Positions 62,201 to 64,000 of a DNA stretch of 64,000 nt are shown here, piece after piece. The notes beneath the pieces were generated by a model, which had not been told where the DNA came from, searched no databases, and worked only from the letters and a program-made list of their open reading frames with translations. The position numbers were made by a program, and so were the translations under genes. Each line of letters begins with the position of its first letter. The first letter of the stretch is position 1. The stretch is from Struthio camelus (Eukaryota; Chordata; Aves; Struthioniformes; Struthionidae), in assembly GCF_040807025.1 (NCBI RefSeq), contig NW_027182567.1, positions 105,001-169,000 of the forward strand, given 5' to 3'.

Positions 62201-64000
62201 CCGGGGGGTCCGTATGCGTGGTCTGGGTGCTGTGTGCCCCTCTGCATACGTGCCTGTTGGCACGTCCCCGCACAGGCCCTGCTGTATGTCAGGAAACCTT
62301 TTGCCCTGTGGTTCTCAGCCCATGCCCTGTGCTGGCCTTGGTGTCCAGGGCTGTGGGAGTAGAGCAAACCAGCCCCCTGTCTGCTCTCGGCTGCTGCGTC
62401 TCGTGCTTGACTGCGTGCGGCGCTTGCCGTGGCCTGGGGCAGCGATGAGCAGAGAGGTAGGAGCAGGCTAGAGAGCGAGGGAGAGGCCGTGCCGCGGGGC
62501 TGTCCCTTTCTGTCCTCTTGTTGTGTGCGGGGGCCCTGATGGAGGCCTCGGGAAATCCAAGAAGCTCCCTCCAGAGGGAGCGGGAGACAGAGCCCAGGGA
62601 GGCTTGTCGTGCTGCTGCCGACAACCCTCATTGTCCAGGCTGCCTCAGCAGAGGCTTGTCCTCAGCTCCGACCTCTGGCCGGGCTGGGGGACAGTTGTGC
62701 CCGGAGAGGACGAGGCCTTGCAACGGCAAACGCTCTTGTCGGGCCCCGTTCCTGGAGTCGTTGCTGAGGCCTCCCCTCCTCTCCTCCCTGCCTGCAGGAA
62801 GACAGCAGAGTGCGAGAGCTCTCCATGCTCCTCTTCAAAGACCTGCTGGAGATTGTGGTGGGGAAGAACAAACGGAACCTGAAGCAGCATGCACAGAGGA
62901 GCCTGGTGCCGCTCTTCCTCCACATGAGTGACAAGGTGCAGAGAGTGGCCCAGGTAGGGAGCAGTGTTTTGGGGAAGCAATGCTGACATGCCGTGGGTGG
63001 AGGTGAGCAGCAAGGCAAGGGCTGCTGCCAAGTGTGCCTTGGAACGCATGGCAGCATGAGGTGCAGCTTCCTGTGTGCCGAAGGACAAGGCAGAGCTGCC
63101 TCTGCCTTCAGGGAGGGCCAGACCTAGTGGCACGCTGCGTCGTGCCATTTGGGGCTGGGAAAGGCTGGGAGCCTTGCCAAGACGAGGGGGACCCAGGGTG
63201 TCCTGCCGTGGCTGCGGTGGCATCTCCTGGTCTCTGTTGCTCTGCAGGCCTCTCAGGAAGCCCTGGTGAGCGCTGCACAGTTCCTCAAGTGGGAGGAGCT
63301 CAAGCAGCTGGCCAGAAGAGCGGAGACGTGGAAGATCGGGGAGTGCGTGGTAAGGACGTGGCCAAAGCCCCCGGGGCCGCGGCGGGATGAGGCCTGCCGC
63401 CATGGCCAGTGGGCAGGGTGCACAGCTGTGCCCCTCACGCACTGCTGCAGCCCAGAGCCCTCTACTCTAAGTGCCCGCTGGGGTGCTGAAGGGGCCCCTG
63501 GCCTGGCTGGGCCTTGGCAGAAGCATGGCGGGGATCTCAGCACCCGCAGGCCCCGCTCTGCCCTCTGCTCCCTCTGAACCTGTCTACCAGCCAGCTTCTA
63601 GCTGGGAGGCGTGGACAGGAAGGAAGAGGAGGCCGGAGCTGGGAGGAGGGACAGGCCTGGCCTTCTGGGGAGGCTCGGTGCCAACCCCCTGTCCTTGTGC
63701 TGTCTGCAGCTGCTGAGGGACAGGAGCAGAGCGGAGCAACACCTGCGCCAGAGCCTGCCATACCTGGAGAACCCGGACGCATCCTTGCGGGAGGCAGCTG
63801 TGAGGTTCATTGGTGAGCCACAAGCCCAGGGCCATGCCTGCCCACCCAGACGGGCACACAGGAGGGTCTTCAGTCCCTCCCACCGTCCCTGGGTCCTGCA
63901 CCGTGGGGACGGGGCTGGGGCCAGCCTTGCCCAAGGGGAGCAGGCTGCATGGCCAAGCTGGCAAGGCCAGATGGGAGCTGTGCTGCTGGGGGCTTGCTGG
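53272..64000 (+). CDS. MROH-like: MROH-like gene copy D, 5' part (coding exons 1-20; last two exons outside window)
   Basis: Right-edge copy. Coding exons: 53272-53425, 53922-54016, 54226-54351, 54463-54542, 55011-55131, 55460-55546, 56353-56457, 56879-57059, 57501-57610, 58143-58292, 58498-58652, 59064-59211, 59825-60012, 60101-60238, 60767-60881, 61350-61487, 61986-62162, 62798-62953, 63248-63349, 63710-63812. The frame is open to residue about 876 of the 951 seen in complete copies. The next exon would start at 64035 by the array period. No coding differences from copy B were found. Confidence 0.86.
54974..55009 (+). repeat. (TC)n microsatellite at exon 5 acceptor, copy D
   Basis: Equivalent of the tract in copies B and C, with identical repeat number. 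Confidence 0.9.
57763..64000 (+). repeat. Array unit 4 (partial, cut by window edge)
   Basis: This is the start of a fourth period, collinear with 1-6238 of unit 1. At 62918 it has the common C, not the T private to unit 3. Confidence 0.95.

Larger units (their letters stand above)
1..64000 (+). repeat. Head-to-tail tandem array of a 19.25-kb gene-plus-provirus unit (about 3.3 copies)
   Basis: The sequence repeats with a 19,253-bp period across the whole window. Base 1 matches 19254, 38507 and 57763, and the third unit is 3 bp longer. Each unit carries one MROH-like gene of about 11.3 kb and about 8 kb of intergenic DNA with a decayed retrovirus. I found only four substitutions and one triplet insertion between units. 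Because every translation and coordinate offset otherwise repeats exactly, few others can exist, although silent ones could have escaped me. The true duplication breakpoints cannot be placed because the window starts and ends inside the repeat. Confidence 0.98.

Noticed and set aside
1-64000. CRISPR arrays, prokaryotic operons, defence systems, tRNA or rRNA genes
   Set aside because: Spliced genes, CpG islands and a provirus mark this as vertebrate DNA. The repeats are kilobase-scale unit copies, not short spaced repeats, and no cloverleaf or rRNA-like stretch was noticed.

Overview
The window looks like nuclear DNA of a vertebrate, most likely a bird. It holds multi-exon genes with GT-AG introns, mostly short introns and high GC, as on an avian microchromosome. 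The gene belongs to the maestro heat-like repeat (MROH) family, which is strongly multiplied in bird genomes, and each gene is followed by a decayed class I (gammaretrovirus-like) endogenous retrovirus. The species cannot be told from the sequence alone.

The whole window is one head-to-tail tandem array with a period of 19,253 bp. Taking base 1 as an arbitrary phase, the units are 1-19253, 19254-38506, 38507-57762 (3 bp longer) and a partial unit 57763-64000. I found only five differences between units: T/C at 6494, 12032 and 13612, where unit 1 differs from units 2 and 3; C to T at 43662, found only in unit 3 and changing a Leu to Phe; and an extra CAT triplet at about 48401-48406. Both window edges lie inside a gene, so the array continues on both sides.

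Each unit carries one plus-strand MROH-like gene. Two copies are complete (14763-26060 and 34016-45313). One lacks its 5' half at the left edge (1-6807) and one lacks its last two coding exons at the right edge (53272-64000). I could join 22 coding exons through canonical splice sites in one uninterrupted frame, predicting 951 residues of HEAT-like alpha-helical solenoid. The genes therefore look intact rather than pseudogenised.

Between genes, in order: a short 3' flank; a 5'-truncated retroviral LTR with the first poly(A) signals downstream of the stop codon; a primer-binding-site-like sequence; a broken gag; a region where pol should be but nothing is recognisable; a short env-like membrane-anchor remnant; a truncated forward LTR joined to an inverted LTR, forming a large inverted repeat; about 1 kb of unassigned DNA; a CpG-rich block with CCAAT and GC boxes; a strongly G-rich, C-poor stretch with G-quadruplex motifs; and the first coding exon of the next gene. 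The provirus is old and broken, yet the same lesions recur in all three full intervals. The amplification, or its homogenisation by gene conversion, is therefore much younger than the viral insertion.
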